Under the pieces are notes generated by a model that made no database searches, was not told where the DNA came from, and worked only from the letters and a program-made list of their open reading frames with translations. A program made the position numbers and the translations under genes. Source: Bacteroidales bacterium (GTDB lineage Bacteria > Bacteroidota > Bacteroidia > Bacteroidales > VadinHA17). Taken from it: 64,000 nt of DNA. The stretch spans positions 84,875-148,874 of the forward strand of contig WXFD01000010.1 in NCBI GenBank assembly GCA_009877105.1, in the 5' to 3' direction. Below are positions 27,182-37,460 of this stretch, one piece after another; position 1 is the first letter of the stretch, and every line of letters begins with the position of its first letter.

Positions 27182-28741
27182 TCAGGAATACCATGGCCGG
27201 TCGCGGCTGATCTTTGAACTGAATATATCGAAAGCTATATTCGCATTTTCAATAACCTGGAAATCAAACATTCCGAGGCAGACAAAATCAGCCCCGCCCT
27301 CAAAGGCATAACGAATGCCGTCTTCAGGCTTTATTGCCCCTGCAGCCAGGACCTTGTATGCGATCCAGGGGATTTCCTGATCCCTGAAGAACCCGGCAGT
27401 CAGCTTGTCTGACATGCACCATATGTTGTCATGGGCCATGTTATGATCATCCCCGTCAACGGGTAGTTCATGGCTGGAGGGATCGACCGGCGTGACCGAC
27501 CAGTAATTGTGATGATGGTAGGTTTTCATGAAGAAATCGGGTTTGATATCGTTCTCCACGCAGGCTTTGGGAACCATGAGCGAATGCGCCGCCGTTCCCG
27601 CAATCAGCCCCCGGCTTTGAATATATTCAATGGGCTTGCGGATATGATCTATCCTGTTCCCCGATATGATCTTGTCGGCTATGCCGCCGTGTATAAACGC
27701 CCCGATGGCTCCGTGATCAATTGCAGTTTTAATATTTGACAGATCATCATTATCAGGATATGTCTGAGCCAGCCATTTTACCCTGCCACCCCGCTGCCAG
27801 TACTTCTCAAGTATCCGGATAGTGTTCTCGTCGCACCTGAGAATGGCGGTATTAATTCCACAGGCCTCACATAACCATAATGTTTCGATGACCTTTTCAT
27901 CCGTGAAGTACTTTTTGAGCCAGGTCGATACATAAATCAGATCACGTGAATGTGCAAACCCGCTTATTAGGTTGCCTCCGATAATGATCCTGCTTAAGGG
28001 AACGTCCCTGATCCTGCCCTGCGGTACCTGCCCCCTGAGCTCCCTGATTGAATAATCCCTCCCGAGGACCAGTGAAGCACCGCTTACGGCGTCGCTTTTC
28101 CTGGCAAGATTGTCTTCCTCAAAGCTGAACCATCCCCTCTTTTTTGCCATCCCGAAAAAAGCGGCCCCGAAAATAGGGATGACAGCCAGATTTTTTATCA
28201 GCTCGCGCCGGCTGGTATCATGTGATTCAATAATTTCGTGATTGTCCTTTGGAGGGAATTTGGCATCTTTCCTTTCGGAATGAGTGAGAAGTATCCATCG
28301 CTGAACGCTGTAAAGATAATTTGCCGGAAACGCTGCAATGACAATGAGTACCACGGCCTCGAGCAGATTGTAGTTAATGATGTAGAAATGGCTGGTTGAC
28401 GGATACGAGGATGGCATGAACGGCGGATTGGCTATGTAATAAAGCAGCAGGAGGAATGTGCCGGCTATGGCTGAGATCCGGGTAAATAAGCCCAGGAAAA
28501 GACAGGCACCGATAGCGATCAGTCCCCAGATATTTAGAAAATCAACAATGCCAAGGGCTGTCCCGTTTCCGGTTATCCAATGGAAGAATCCCGAAAAAAG
28601 CCATTTCGACTCCATCAGGTACGAGGTTGACGACCATCCCGGATTAAAAGCCTTGGCAATGCCTTCATACAGAAAATGCCAGCCTGTAACTGTCCTGAGA
28701 ACAGTAAACAGCCATCTTGAGGATTCCTTGTAAATGTTCAT
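27182..28741 (-). CDS. DoxX-like membrane domain fused through an internal Tat motif to an aldo/keto-reductase-like TIM barrel
   Basis: A 519-residue two-part protein. Residues 5-155 form a DoxX-like module of about four membrane helices (LRTVTGWHFLYEGIAKAF; LNIWGLIAIGACLFLGLFTRISAIAGTFLLLLYYI; LLEAVVLIVIAAFPANYLY). A charged linker leads to SRRELIK at 177-183 and a further hydrophobic helix (NLAVIPIFGAAFFGM), which together look like an internal twin-arginine signal-anchor. Residues about 230-519 resemble an aldo/keto-reductase-type TIM barrel (RDVPLSRIIIGGNLISG). The likely topology places the barrel in the periplasm, held to the membrane by its own DoxX unit. It follows a DegT aminotransferase gene on the same strand with a 65-nt gap. 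No standard AKR catalytic tetrad could be assigned by eye. Confidence 0.75.
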   Translation of the reverse strand: MNIYKESSRWLFTVLRTVTGWHFLYEGIAKAFNPGWSSTSYLMESKWLFSGFFHWITGNGTALGIVDFLNIWGLIAIGACLFLGLFTRISAIAGTFLLLLYYIANPPFMPSSYPSTSHFYIINYNLLEAVVLIVIAAFPANYLYSVQRWILLTHSERKDAKFPPKDNHEIIESHDTSRRELIKNLAVIPIFGAAFFGMAKKRGWFSFEEDNLARKSDAVSGASLVLGRDYSIRELRGQVPQGRIRDVPLSRIIIGGNLISGFAHSRDLIYVSTWLKKYFTDEKVIETLWLCEACGINTAILRCDENTIRILEKYWQRGGRVKWLAQTYPDNDDLSNIKTAIDHGAIGAFIHGGIADKIISGNRIDHIRKPIEYIQSRGLIAGTAAHSLMVPKACVENDIKPDFFMKTYHHHNYWSVTPVDPSSHELPVDGDDHNMAHDNIWCMSDKLTAGFFRDQEIPWIAYKVLAAGAIKPEDGIRYAFEGGADFVCLGMFDFQVIENANIAFDIFSSKISRDRPWYS

Positions 28742-28806
28742 TTTCGTCCTGCTTTTTCTGAAAACCGTTTTCTCCGTTAATTGTATGATTGAATATGACC
28801 GGAAAT

Positions 28807-30027
28807 TTACCTGGAGTTTACATATTTCTGTATCTTAAGTATGGCTTCTGCAAAAAGCTCCATATCATGTCTCGTTCCCAGCATTGCATTCTGAAATATC
28901 CAAACAGCCTCTTCATTGCATGCCCTCTCTGCTACAGGGCAATGTACCTTTGAATAATCAACATTTCCGGGGATCGCATAGCACATGAAGTTTTTTTCCC
29001 GGAACAAAGGCTGTTTATACAGGGGCTGCGGATATCCCATGAAACAGGGGACGCCTTCGGCAGCAAGCATTTCCGCAAAATCTTTTTTGGAAAGATTGCT
29101 GAATTTTGACTTGTCATACTTGAAAATGTAGAGATGATAGCTGTGCAGGGTTTCCCCGACCCCCCTGTCAAGCGGCGTGATGCCGTCAATCTCTTCCAGC
29201 AGCGAATTGAGGTAGGTGCCGTTTTCATGCCGGAGCTTTGTCTGGTGATCAAGCCGTTTCATCTGGTTCAGCAGAAGTGCCGACTGAATCTGTGTTATCC
29301 TGTAATTGCATCCAAGGTAATGATGCTCATACCATTCTCCTCCCTTGACCCGCCCCACATTGCGGAGTGAATCCATCATGGCCGACAGTTCGCCGTCATT
29401 GGTTGTGATCATGCCTCCTTCGCCGGAGGTCAGGTTTTTTGATGACTGGAAACTGAAGCAGCCGGCATCGCCGATACTTCCGAGTTTTTTACCCTTATAT
29501 TCGGCTCCGTGTCCATGGCATGCATCCTCGATGACCCTGAGGTCAAACCGTCCGGCAATTTCCATGATCCTGTCCATATCGCAGGCCTGTCCGGAAAAAT
29601 GTACCGGAATAATTGCCCTGGTACGCTTTGTAACCGCCTTCTCTACCTCATCAGGGTTAATATTGTAGGTTCCCGGATCGATATCGGCAAATACCGGGAT
29701 GCAGTTTGCTTCAAGCACAATGGAGGCGGTTGCAATAAAAGTATACGGAGTGATGATCACCTCGTCGCCGGGCCTCACACCACAGGCGATCAGGGCAAGA
29801 CGCAGGGCCACCGAGCCGTTGACACAGCTGAGAGCATACCTGGTACCGCAGAATTCAGCAAACCTGTCCTCGAAATCCCTGACAATATCACCGCAGTCGG
29901 GGTTGCCCCATTCGCCGCTCCGTACAACTCCGGCTACCGCTTCAATATCAGACTCGTCATATATGGGCCATGGGAATGATTTCTCAACTGTTTTGATTCC
30001 CCCGTAAAGAGCAGGTTTATTATTCAT
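28807..30027 (-). CDS. DegT/DnrJ/EryC1/StrS family PLP aminotransferase, cytoplasmic
   Basis: A 406-residue sugar aminotransferase-family protein without a signal peptide. The PLP site is complete: GDEVIITPYTFIATA, RVIEDACHGHGAEYKGKKLG and K197 in CFSFQSSKNLTSGEGGMITT. It is closer to canonical family members than the exported paralogue at 16552-17931, which has IPIGECGA in place of LTSGEGGM. It is the first gene of a two-gene minus-strand unit with the DoxX fusion, and it is divergent from susC across a 1.36-kb gap. Confidence 0.9.
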   Translation of the reverse strand: MNNKPALYGGIKTVEKSFPWPIYDESDIEAVAGVVRSGEWGNPDCGDIVRDFEDRFAEFCGTRYALSCVNGSVALRLALIACGVRPGDEVIITPYTFIATASIVLEANCIPVFADIDPGTYNINPDEVEKAVTKRTRAIIPVHFSGQACDMDRIMEIAGRFDLRVIEDACHGHGAEYKGKKLGSIGDAGCFSFQSSKNLTSGEGGMITTNDGELSAMMDSLRNVGRVKGGEWYEHHYLGCNYRITQIQSALLLNQMKRLDHQTKLRHENGTYLNSLLEEIDGITPLDRGVGETLHSYHLYIFKYDKSKFSNLSKKDFAEMLAAEGVPCFMGYPQPLYKQPLFREKNFMCYAIPGNVDYSKVHCPVAERACNEEAVWIFQNAMLGTRHDMELFAEAILKIQKYVNSR

Positions 30028-30246
30028 ACTGTTATTAAAGTATTATGATTTACCAGAATATTGAAGGTCAGATAGGAATTTATAGAACAAAACAATTTGC
30101 TATATTGATTAATATATTGAGTGTTAATATGTTAACAGTCTAATGCAAAATTGTAACAGTAATGATGCTGAGTAAAGATATTAATAATATTCCTGAATTT
30201 AAAAGGGGAGGTAACCATATCTGTCCAGGCCGGAACTAATTCCTGA

Positions 30247-30270
30247 CTCAGTGAGATGCCTATCACTGAG
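30247..30270. repeat. 8-bp inverted repeat, possible operator
   Basis: CTCAGTGA (30247-30254) and TCACTGAG (30263-30270) are perfect inverted copies separated by 8 nt. It lies about 220 nt before the DegT start (minus strand) and 1.1 kb before susC. It could be a regulator site or a small hairpin; there is no T-run to make it a terminator. Confidence 0.4.
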
Positions 30271-30752
30271 CCAGCTTATATAATCCTAAATACCTTTTCC
30301 ATAACATGGGCATGCAGTTTAATGCCATTTCCTCCATACCCGTTACGGCTGATTAAATTGGACTATCATTGATTTTCATATCAACTCCGGACACAGATCC
30401 GCAGCCTGAAAATAAATGTATTTGCTGACAGGAGACAGAATGACATGCATCTGAGTGTCTGACAAAGGATTCCTCAGCCGGTGAATTGACTGCTGTGCCG
30501 GAGGATATCTGGCATGAATGAAGAAATTTATGTGTTAATAATAATAAGCCCGGAATTTAGGTAATAACTCCGGTCCCGGAGGAATATACTACATGTCAGG
30601 TCGTCCTTACAGTGTAGATCCATTGAAGTTCTGACTGAATTAATTGATTTTTCCCGATGGTTTAATCGGGGTTTGAGATAACGGGAGCCGGGAATCTTGT
30701 GCTGAATGGCCATCATAACATGTAAATCTGTATGTAAAATATTTTCATAATG

Positions 30753-30783
30753 TTGGATTTGCAGGAATTTTTTTTTATATTTG
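30753..30783 (+). promoter_or_regulatory. Candidate promoter, TTG-N20-TATATTTG
   Basis: TTG at 30753-30755 and TATATTTG at 30776-30783 are 20 nt apart, close to the Bacteroidota consensus (TTTG, 19-21 nt, TAnnTTTG). The predicted start is near 30790, about 600 nt before the susC ATG. Confidence 0.5.
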
Positions 30784-30870
30784 GTTGTCCTAAGACCATG
30801 GTTTGGAAATATAATCACGATTCAGGCTTGTTTTTCAGATGTGTTTGTCGGTTCGGATTTTTAAGATGCG

Positions 30871-30898
30871 TTGATCGCAGATAAGCGGCTTACTTTTG
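30871..30898 (+). promoter_or_regulatory. Second candidate promoter, TTG-N17-TACTTTTG
   Basis: TACTTTTG at 30891-30898 matches TAnnTTTG, but the upstream TTG is at a slightly short spacing of 17 nt. It predicts a start near 30905 and a leader of about 485 nt for susC. Confidence 0.4.
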
Positions 30899-31263
30899 CT
30901 GGTTTTAGAATCTCGGTCAAACCTTAATGAAATCAAATGTCGATCTTCAGGACACAGAAGATTGTAATTCGAATTCCGGAAAGCAAATTAGCTTTAGGGT
31001 CGGGTATTTTTTTAATAAAACCTGACGTGGAAGAGTTATTCCCTGTTTGTAAAATTCTGGGCGTCATATCTATTTTCAAAGCGCTGTCCGGTATCGGAAT
31101 ATATTCCGGTAATCTCAATATCATCGGGTATTGTTTATATCACGGCCCGCCGGCTCGTGGCTAATTCTGGTAATTCCATCGGCGTTATTTTATTAGCGCT
31201 TCATATTTCTAAAAGCTAACCTAAATTTAAAATCATGAAATCATCACATCCTATCTAAATGAG

Positions 31264-31286
31264 CAACGGGCACAGATTACCCGTTG
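31264..31286 (+). promoter_or_regulatory. Hairpin in susC leader
   Basis: CAACGGG (31264-31270) pairs with CCCGTTG (31280-31286) around a 9-nt loop, 104 nt before the susC ATG. No U-tract follows, so it is not a standard intrinsic terminator. It may be a leader structure or an operator. Confidence 0.4.
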
Positions 31287-31390
31287 AGACTGACTTTTAA
31301 CCAACAGGATCTCAGTTAATTAAAAGTGATCTTGCCTGGTTTTTAACAAATTTCCCTAAAATTCTAATTAAACACTCATCTACTAACCTT

Positions 31391-34300
31391 ATGACAAAGA
31401 AACTTCTATCTGCAGCAACGCCCATTGGCCTGGAATTCTTCAGGAAGGGCGTAAAACTACTGACAATGATTCTAATGTCCGGGACGATCCTTCTATCAGG
31501 CGCTAATGCCGCGGCCATCCCGTCAGACAACCTGCAGGCCATAACTGTTACAGGTGTGGTCACTGATATTGAAGGCGCACCTCTCGCGGGAGTAAACGTT
31601 GTTGAAAAAGGGACTGTCAATGGTACAATAACAGCTACCGATGGCAGGTTTATGCTGACAGTTGCCTCTTCAGCCTCCGTTCTTACTTTTTCCTTCGTCG
31701 GATATTCAACACAGGAAATTGTCGTCGGTAACCAGAAAACGATCAATGTAAGCCTCGAAGAGGTGGTTTCATCACTTGATGAAATAGTTGTTGTTGGTTA
31801 CACTACGCAGGCAAGGAAAAACCTTTCCGGTTCAGTGTCAACCGTATCGTCTGATCAGCTGACGGTTTCCACTGCTCCGTCTGCAGTCAGCCGCCTTCAG
31901 GGTCAGGCATCAGGCGTAACAATTACTTCCTCAAATGTTCCGGGCGGTGAAGCAACCATCCGTATCCGCGGGATCGGAACCATAAATGACCCGGATCCGT
32001 TGTACATCATTGACGGAGTGCCTACCGAACCGGGTAATAACCTCAGTGCTACCGACATTGAATCCATATCCATCCTTAAGGACGCTGCTTCGGCTGCAAT
32101 CTATGGATCGAGGGGAGCCAACGGAGTTATCATTATTACAACAAAAAGAGGACGTTTCAACGAACAGCCGAATTTTGAATTCAACGTACGGACGGGATCC
32201 ACTAAGGCAATAAACCGTTACGATATGCTCAACACACAGGAGTATGCCGATGCAGTTTGGCTTATGAGGAAGAATAACGAAATTACCAAAGCACATGCCC
32301 AGTACGGGAATGGTGCTACTCCCAGGATCCCTGATTATATCTGGCCGGCCGGAAAAATGGAAGGAGATCCCGCTATTAACCCCGACCTTTACGACTACCA
32401 TGATTACCCGATAACGAAGGCAAATAAAAAAGGGACCAACTGGTATGACGAGATTTACCGATCAGGTTTTGTCCAGGAATATGACATGGCAATCAGGGGA
32501 GGGGGCCAGAATGCCAGCTATTCTTTTTCCGGCAACTACCTGGATGAGAACGGAACACTGATCCATACCAATTTTAAAAGGTGGACATTCCGAATGAATT
32601 CCGACGCTAAATTCAATGACTGGTTCAAGGTAGGTCAGTCGCTTCAGGCCGTTTACATTACCCAGCACGGCGATTTCGGCAATAACGGCGAGGGAACAGC
32701 TGTATCCCAGGCTTACCGCGCACAGCCGATCTGCCCTGTGTACGACATTGGCGGCAACTTTGCAGGTTCAAGGGCCTCGGAGCTGGGGAACTTCGGAAAC
32801 CCCGTTGCCCAGCTTTTCAGGGCAAGGAATAATGAGGGCACATGGGCCAGGGCCCTTGGTAATTTCTACGGTGAAGTAACTTTTCTGAAAGGGCTCACCG
32901 CAAAGAGTCTGCTCGGGTATAATTTCGGACAGTGGAATTTTAACGGTTACACGATCCCCAATTTCGAACATTCCGAGGCCAACAAGGTTAACGGCGCATG
33001 GCTGGAAGGCTCACATGCCCTGCAGTGGAACTGGACGAACACAATTAACTACACAGGAACATTTGCCGATATTCACAGGGTCAATGTCGTTGTAGGGACC
33101 GAAGCAATCGACAGCTATGATAAATGGACAGGAGCCAGCAGGAGCCAGTTTTTCTCCGAAGATCCAACTTACATGCAAATCGATGCAGGAGAAATAAATA
33201 AGGATAATTATGGCAATGCTTCATCGTGGTCGCTTTTTTCTTATTTCGGGCGTCTCAATTATGATCTCCGGGGCAAGTATTTTCTCGAAGCTACTTTCCG
33301 CCGCGACGGCTCTTCACGCTTCGGCCCGGAACACCGCTACGGGAATTTCCCGGCTGCTTCTCTTGCATGGTCAATATCCGAAGAGGGCTTTATGGCCGGT
33401 ACACGTGAATGGCTCGACTTTCTGAAGTTAAGAACAGGGTGGGGTCTTTCCGGGAATGACAGGATAGGCAATTACAATGCATATTCTACTTACGCAACTG
33501 ACAAGTACCTTGCAGCCTACCCGCTTGACGGCTCAAATACATCTGCCATAAGCGGTTTTATGCCTTCAACACTCGGCAACCCGAACGTGGGATGGGAAAC
33601 CACCCAGACAATCAACGCCGGTATAGATGCCATAATTCTTAAAAACAAGTTGAGCTTATCTTTCGATGTTTGGCAGAGAGATACAAAAGACATGCTTTAC
33701 CAACTCAAGATTCCGGAAGTAATGGGACTTGCTGATCCCCCATTTGTGAATATCGGTCAAATGCGAAACAAGGGGTTTGACCTTGAGCTGGGCTATAAAA
33801 ATTCAGCAATGAACGGAAAATTTTCGTACAACATCAGGGCAACCCTTTCCCGTTATACCAATAAGATCATGAAACTTTCTGATGAGGTGAACGAAGAAAT
33901 TATTTCAGGAGGGCTGCGTCAGATTAATTACACCCGGGCTGCTGTCGGAACTGCATTTCCCCAGTTTTACGGGTATGAAGTTGAAGGGATATTCCAGACC
34001 GATGCAGAAGCCAGCAGTTATGCCCCGTATGGTTCCAATCCCTACAATAAGGCAGGGCATTTCAAGTTTTAAAACCAGCTTACAATCGATTCGAACGGTG
34101 ATGGTGTGCCTGATGAAGCTGACGGGATCATTGATCCCAATGACATGGTTTACATCGGAAACCCGCATCCCGACCTTACAGGAGGCCTGAACATCGACCT
34201 TGCCTATGGTCCGCTAAGTCTGAATATGTTTTTCTATGGAAGCTATGGGAACGATATGGTCAATTATGTAACCCGCTGGATCGATTATGGAATGTTCAAC

Positions 34301-34669
34301 GGTGGATTGAGCCACAAGGCTTTGTATGAGTCCTGGGGCAGCCCGTACCTGCGTGACAATGCCAAGGCCAAGCTCCCGATGCTTGACCAGAACGATATTT
34401 CCCAGCAGCCTTCAACCGCGTTTGTACAAGATGCTTCATTCCTGAGATTCAAAACCCTCCGGATCGGCTATTCATTACCGACGAAGCTGGTTAACAAAAT
34501 TCAGGCAAAAAGTTTAAGCATTTATGCACAGGTAACTAACCTGTTCACCCTGACGAAGTATGAGGGGCTTGATCCTGAACTGGACTCATCCGGATCATAT
34601 ATGGGACTCGACCAGGGTGCATGGCCGACACCACGCCAGATAATGTTTGGCATAAACCTGGGTTTGTGA
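31391..34669 (+). pseudogene. SusC/RagA-family TonB-dependent outer-membrane receptor, interrupted by one in-frame stop
   Basis: This frame would encode about 1,092 residues, a normal SusC length. It has a signal region, a carboxypeptidase-regulatory-like domain (ITVTGVVTDIEGAPLAGVNVVEKGT), a TonB-box-adjacent DEIVVVGYTTQARKNLSGSVSTV, a plug with RIRGIGTINDPDPLYIIDGVP and SAAIYGSRGANGVIIITTKRG, and a 22-strand barrel. A TAA at 34070-34072 ends the first part after residue 893 (NKAGHFKF). Translation continues in the same frame with the expected SusC phrase DSNGDGVPDEADGIIDPNDMVYIGNPHPDLTGGLNIDLAYG and the last strand ending FGINLGL. The protein imports oligosaccharides with its SusD partner, 34 nt downstream. 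Loss of the final 200 residues would remove several barrel strands. Sequence error, readthrough and true mutation cannot be told apart here. Confidence 0.9.
34070..34072 (+). other. In-frame TAA inside susC
   Basis: The TAA interrupts an otherwise continuous SusC frame at codon 894, next to a short T-run and A-run (TTTTAAAA). A single T-to-A change at its first base would give Lys and restore a FKFKN-type sequence common in this family at this point. Confidence 0.85.
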
Positions 34670-34703
34670 GATATCATAATTGAAAATTAAAACAACTGGA
34701 AAT

Positions 34704-36530
34704 ATGAAAAAACTATCGATATTTTTAAGTGTCCTGGTTATTATAGCAATCATCTCTTCCTGCTCGGAGGCATTCCTTGAAAAAACCCCTCAGGGCAAAA
34801 CATCAGAAAATGTCTTCTATAATGAGAAAGGCATTGATGCATTGCTGACCGGGACTTATGCCCTGATTAGCGGCTCAGCCTTGTGGTATATTTCCTGGGG
34901 AGCGTCCATTCAAAACTGGACCTATGGGTCAGCAGCATCAGACGATGCCTATAAAGGTTCTGAACTTACCGACCAGGTGCCGGTGAACGAGATTGAACGC
35001 TGGGAAGTTACAACCACCAACCAGTATCCGGCCGAAAAGTGGCGGCTTTGCATAGGAATGGGAGTTGACCGTGCAAATAAAACCCTGAACGTGATCAAAA
35101 AAACCGAGGAAGCAGGCGAGATCACCGCTGACGTGGCTACCCGCTTCAGGGCTGAAACAAGATTCCTCAGGGGTTTTTACAATTTTGAGGCCTGGCTGGT
35201 TTTTGGAGATTATATTCCTATTTTGCTTGAGGATACACCCGACCCAAAGCTGGTTTCAAACAAGAATGAAAAGGGTGCCGTTCTGGAGCATATAGTGAGC
35301 GACATGAAGTATGCCTGGGAAAATCTTCCCGAAAGTCAGGCTGACCCTGGACGTCCGACCAGGTATGCAGCAATGGCGATTGCTGCCAGGGCTTATCTCC
35401 AGGAACTCAGGTACAGCGATGCAAAACCGCTTCTCGATAATATTATCCACAGTAATAAATACGATTTGATGCCGTATTTTATCGACAATTTTGAAATTGC
35501 CACCGAGAATAATAAGGAGTCTGTATTTGAAATCCAGGCATGCGTCAATGACGTCAGCGAATCGCTTAACGCTGAAATGGGTATTGGCCTCAACTTCCCT
35601 CACGGAGGTGATATCGGTTTCTGCTGCGGTTTCCACCAGCCTTCGCAAAATCTTGTAAATGCATTTAAAGTGGATGCAGACGGATTACCGCTGTTCGATA
35701 CCTTTAATAACACTGACCTGAAGAATGATGCCGGAATTCCTTCCGACCAGGCTTTTACCATTGCCACCGATCCGGTCGACCCGCGTCTTGATTTCACTGT
35801 TGGCCGCAGGGGGATTCCCTGCAAAGACTGGGGTATCAACCGTGGGAGCAACTGGATTCGCAAGCAATCGGATGGCGGTCCTTATCTTCCTGCCCTGAAG
35901 CCTTTCTTCAACAAGAAGGAACTGTACTCGTTGTCCACCACTACGGGGTGGCAAACAGGTGTGAATGCCAATAACTTCAGGTATATCCGTTACAGCCACA
36001 TTCTGCTGTGGAGGGCCGAGGTTGCCGCATACGAGGGCGACCTCGTTACAGCAACTACATATGTTAACATGATCCGCGAAAGGGCAGGGAAGAAGGTTGT
36101 TATGGGAAAAGTGCTGATCGATGTGCTGCCTGCAAACGTTTATCCGTGGGGTCCTAATACTACCGATGCTGATTACATGGTCTCCAACTCAACGATTGAC
36201 TGGTCGCAGCCTGCCGCCAATTATAAAATTGGTCTCTATCATCCGTTTACCAGCAAGGAAGAAGCTATGAGGGCTGTCCAGTGGGAACAAAGGCTTGAGT
36301 TTGCAACGGAAGGACGTCGTTTCTTTGACCTGAGACGCTGGGACGATCTTCCCGCCGGAATGAGGGTCGACATGGCCGCCACACTTAATGCATTCGCCGC
36401 CGGTGACCTCAGAATCAGGGAATTCATGAGGGGTGCAAATTTCAGTAACAAGGATAAATTCATGCCTGTGCCGCAGACCCAGATCGACCTGCAGCCGGGC
36501 GTACTTGTCCAGAATCCCGATTACCAGTAG
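34704..36530 (+). CDS. SusD/RagB-family glycan-binding lipoprotein
   Basis: A 608-residue surface lipoprotein that caps SusC and binds the incoming glycan. The ATG at 34704 (MKKLSIFLSVLVIIAIISSCS) is chosen over a TTG at 34680 because it gives a compact signal with lipobox ISSC. SusD landmarks include EAFLEKTPQGKTSENVFYNEKGIDALLTGTYALI at the N-terminus, TPR-like helices (FRAETRFLRGFYNFEAWLVFGDYIP; RYAAMAIAARAYLQELRYSDAKPLLDNII), RYSHILLWRAEVAAYEGD, and the C-terminal WEQRLEFATEGRRFFDLRRWDDLP. It is intact and lies directly after susC, with a good terminator behind it. Confidence 0.95.
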   Translation: MKKLSIFLSVLVIIAIISSCSEAFLEKTPQGKTSENVFYNEKGIDALLTGTYALISGSALWYISWGASIQNWTYGSAASDDAYKGSELTDQVPVNEIERWEVTTTNQYPAEKWRLCIGMGVDRANKTLNVIKKTEEAGEITADVATRFRAETRFLRGFYNFEAWLVFGDYIPILLEDTPDPKLVSNKNEKGAVLEHIVSDMKYAWENLPESQADPGRPTRYAAMAIAARAYLQELRYSDAKPLLDNIIHSNKYDLMPYFIDNFEIATENNKESVFEIQACVNDVSESLNAEMGIGLNFPHGGDIGFCCGFHQPSQNLVNAFKVDADGLPLFDTFNNTDLKNDAGIPSDQAFTIATDPVDPRLDFTVGRRGIPCKDWGINRGSNWIRKQSDGGPYLPALKPFFNKKELYSLSTTTGWQTGVNANNFRYIRYSHILLWRAEVAAYEGDLVTATTYVNMIRERAGKKVVMGKVLIDVLPANVYPWGPNTTDADYMVSNSTIDWSQPAANYKIGLYHPFTSKEEAMRAVQWEQRLEFATEGRRFFDLRRWDDLPAGMRVDMAATLNAFAAGDLRIREFMRGANFSNKDKFMPVPQTQIDLQPGVLVQNPDYQ

Positions 36531-36548
36531 CAATTGACTGAATTGAAA

Positions 36549-36580
36549 AAGGGTGTCTCAATGGGACACCCTTCCTTTTC
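36549..36580 (+). terminator. Intrinsic terminator after susD
   Basis: A perfect 9-bp stem AAGGGTGTC (36549-36557) / GACACCCTT (36565-36573) with a 7-nt loop, followed by a T-rich run (CCTTTTC). It lies 19 nt after the susD stop. Confidence 0.8.
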
Positions 36581-36828
36581 AGGTTAATTTCACTTTCTTC
36601 TGCTACTCATGCATGAAAGCAACATGAGGAAAAGAGTGCTGATAACTCAATAGGTCCTGCTTTTTGCCAGCTGTGCAACGCCGGTCGCCGCTTCAAAAAC
36701 AGGGAGCGGCATGGACATTTACAGGTTTGTACCCGGAGCACGATATTCGCAGTGCTTCTGTTATGATATTTGTTTACCTGGTTATCGGACTTGCTGAAAG
36801 CCTGAAAAAAGGGATACCTTCACCTTTC

Positions 36829-37428
36829 TTATTCTTCCCTTATGAGGTTTCCATCCCTGTAGGTCAGTTTGATAACTTCCTTGCATTCATTGCAGCCAAA
36901 GCCCGGTGAGTCAGGATCAACTGTGGATACCTCGGCAATGACATGACCGTCACTTATTCCGTGGATCCTGAAAATATCATTCATGATCTTTACCACGGCA
37001 AATGATCCTGATGAATTAATCACCAGGAGATGTGAGTATCCCATGACTGTCTGCCCCCGGAGAGTATAAACCGGAACAATAGCATCCAAAAATTCACCCT
37101 CGTCGATCTTTCCTGTCACTATCCGGGAATGATCAATCTTATAACCTGAGATATCATTGGTTATGGTTGTCAAGCCATCGGCATCATCAACAAAAATCCT
37201 GGAATCTCTCAAACGGTTCTGCAGATACTTTTCTACAAACGCAATGACTTCCGTACGCGTTTTTTCCGCAATTTTATCCCGGCGTCTTACTGAGGAATTG
37301 TTAGAAATGCAACTCATCATAAAGGCGATGCAAAAAAACAGCAGGCATATCCGTTTAATCCGGTTTAATTTTGCTGCCGGAAACAGTCTGGTGCTGTTCA
37401 TTACCGGAATTGAATTGTTTTCATGCAT
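36829..37428 (-). CDS. Small lipoprotein of unknown function
   Basis: A 199-residue protein with a lipoprotein signal (CLLFFCIAFMMSC). The start at 37428 gives a long n-region; an ATG at 37401 is an alternative. The mature part (KIAEKTRTEVIAFVEKYLQNRLRD ... DDADGLTTITNDISGYKID ... FLDAIVPVYTLRGQTVMGYSHLLVINSSGSFAVVKIMNDIFRIHGISDG) resembles no family I can name. A paired CNEC near the C-terminus could bind a metal or form a disulfide. An IS element is inserted about 33-40 bp before its start, so its native promoter has probably been displaced. Confidence 0.7.
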   Translation of the reverse strand: MHENNSIPVMNSTRLFPAAKLNRIKRICLLFFCIAFMMSCISNNSSVRRRDKIAEKTRTEVIAFVEKYLQNRLRDSRIFVDDADGLTTITNDISGYKIDHSRIVTGKIDEGEFLDAIVPVYTLRGQTVMGYSHLLVINSSGSFAVVKIMNDIFRIHGISDGHVIAEVSTVDPDSPGFGCNECKEVIKLTYRDGNLIREE

Positions 37429-37460
37429 GTTATTATTTGTATTTAGTAATGCGGAGTTAA

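Larger units (their letters stand above)
30028..31390. other. Long divergent intergenic region upstream of susC
   Basis: This 1,363-nt stretch separates the minus-strand DegT gene from susC. No open frame in it has credible composition or motifs. It is AT-rich and contains an 8-bp inverted repeat near its left end, two promoter-like elements on the plus strand (30753-30783 and 30871-30898) and a short hairpin close to susC. If either promoter is used, the susC messenger would carry a leader of about 490-600 nt. Confidence 0.6.

Noticed and set aside
30528..31164. Two small frames (96 and 75 codons) in the susC upstream region
   Set aside because: Their composition is irregular, they show no motifs, and they lie in AT-rich DNA where such frames arise by chance.
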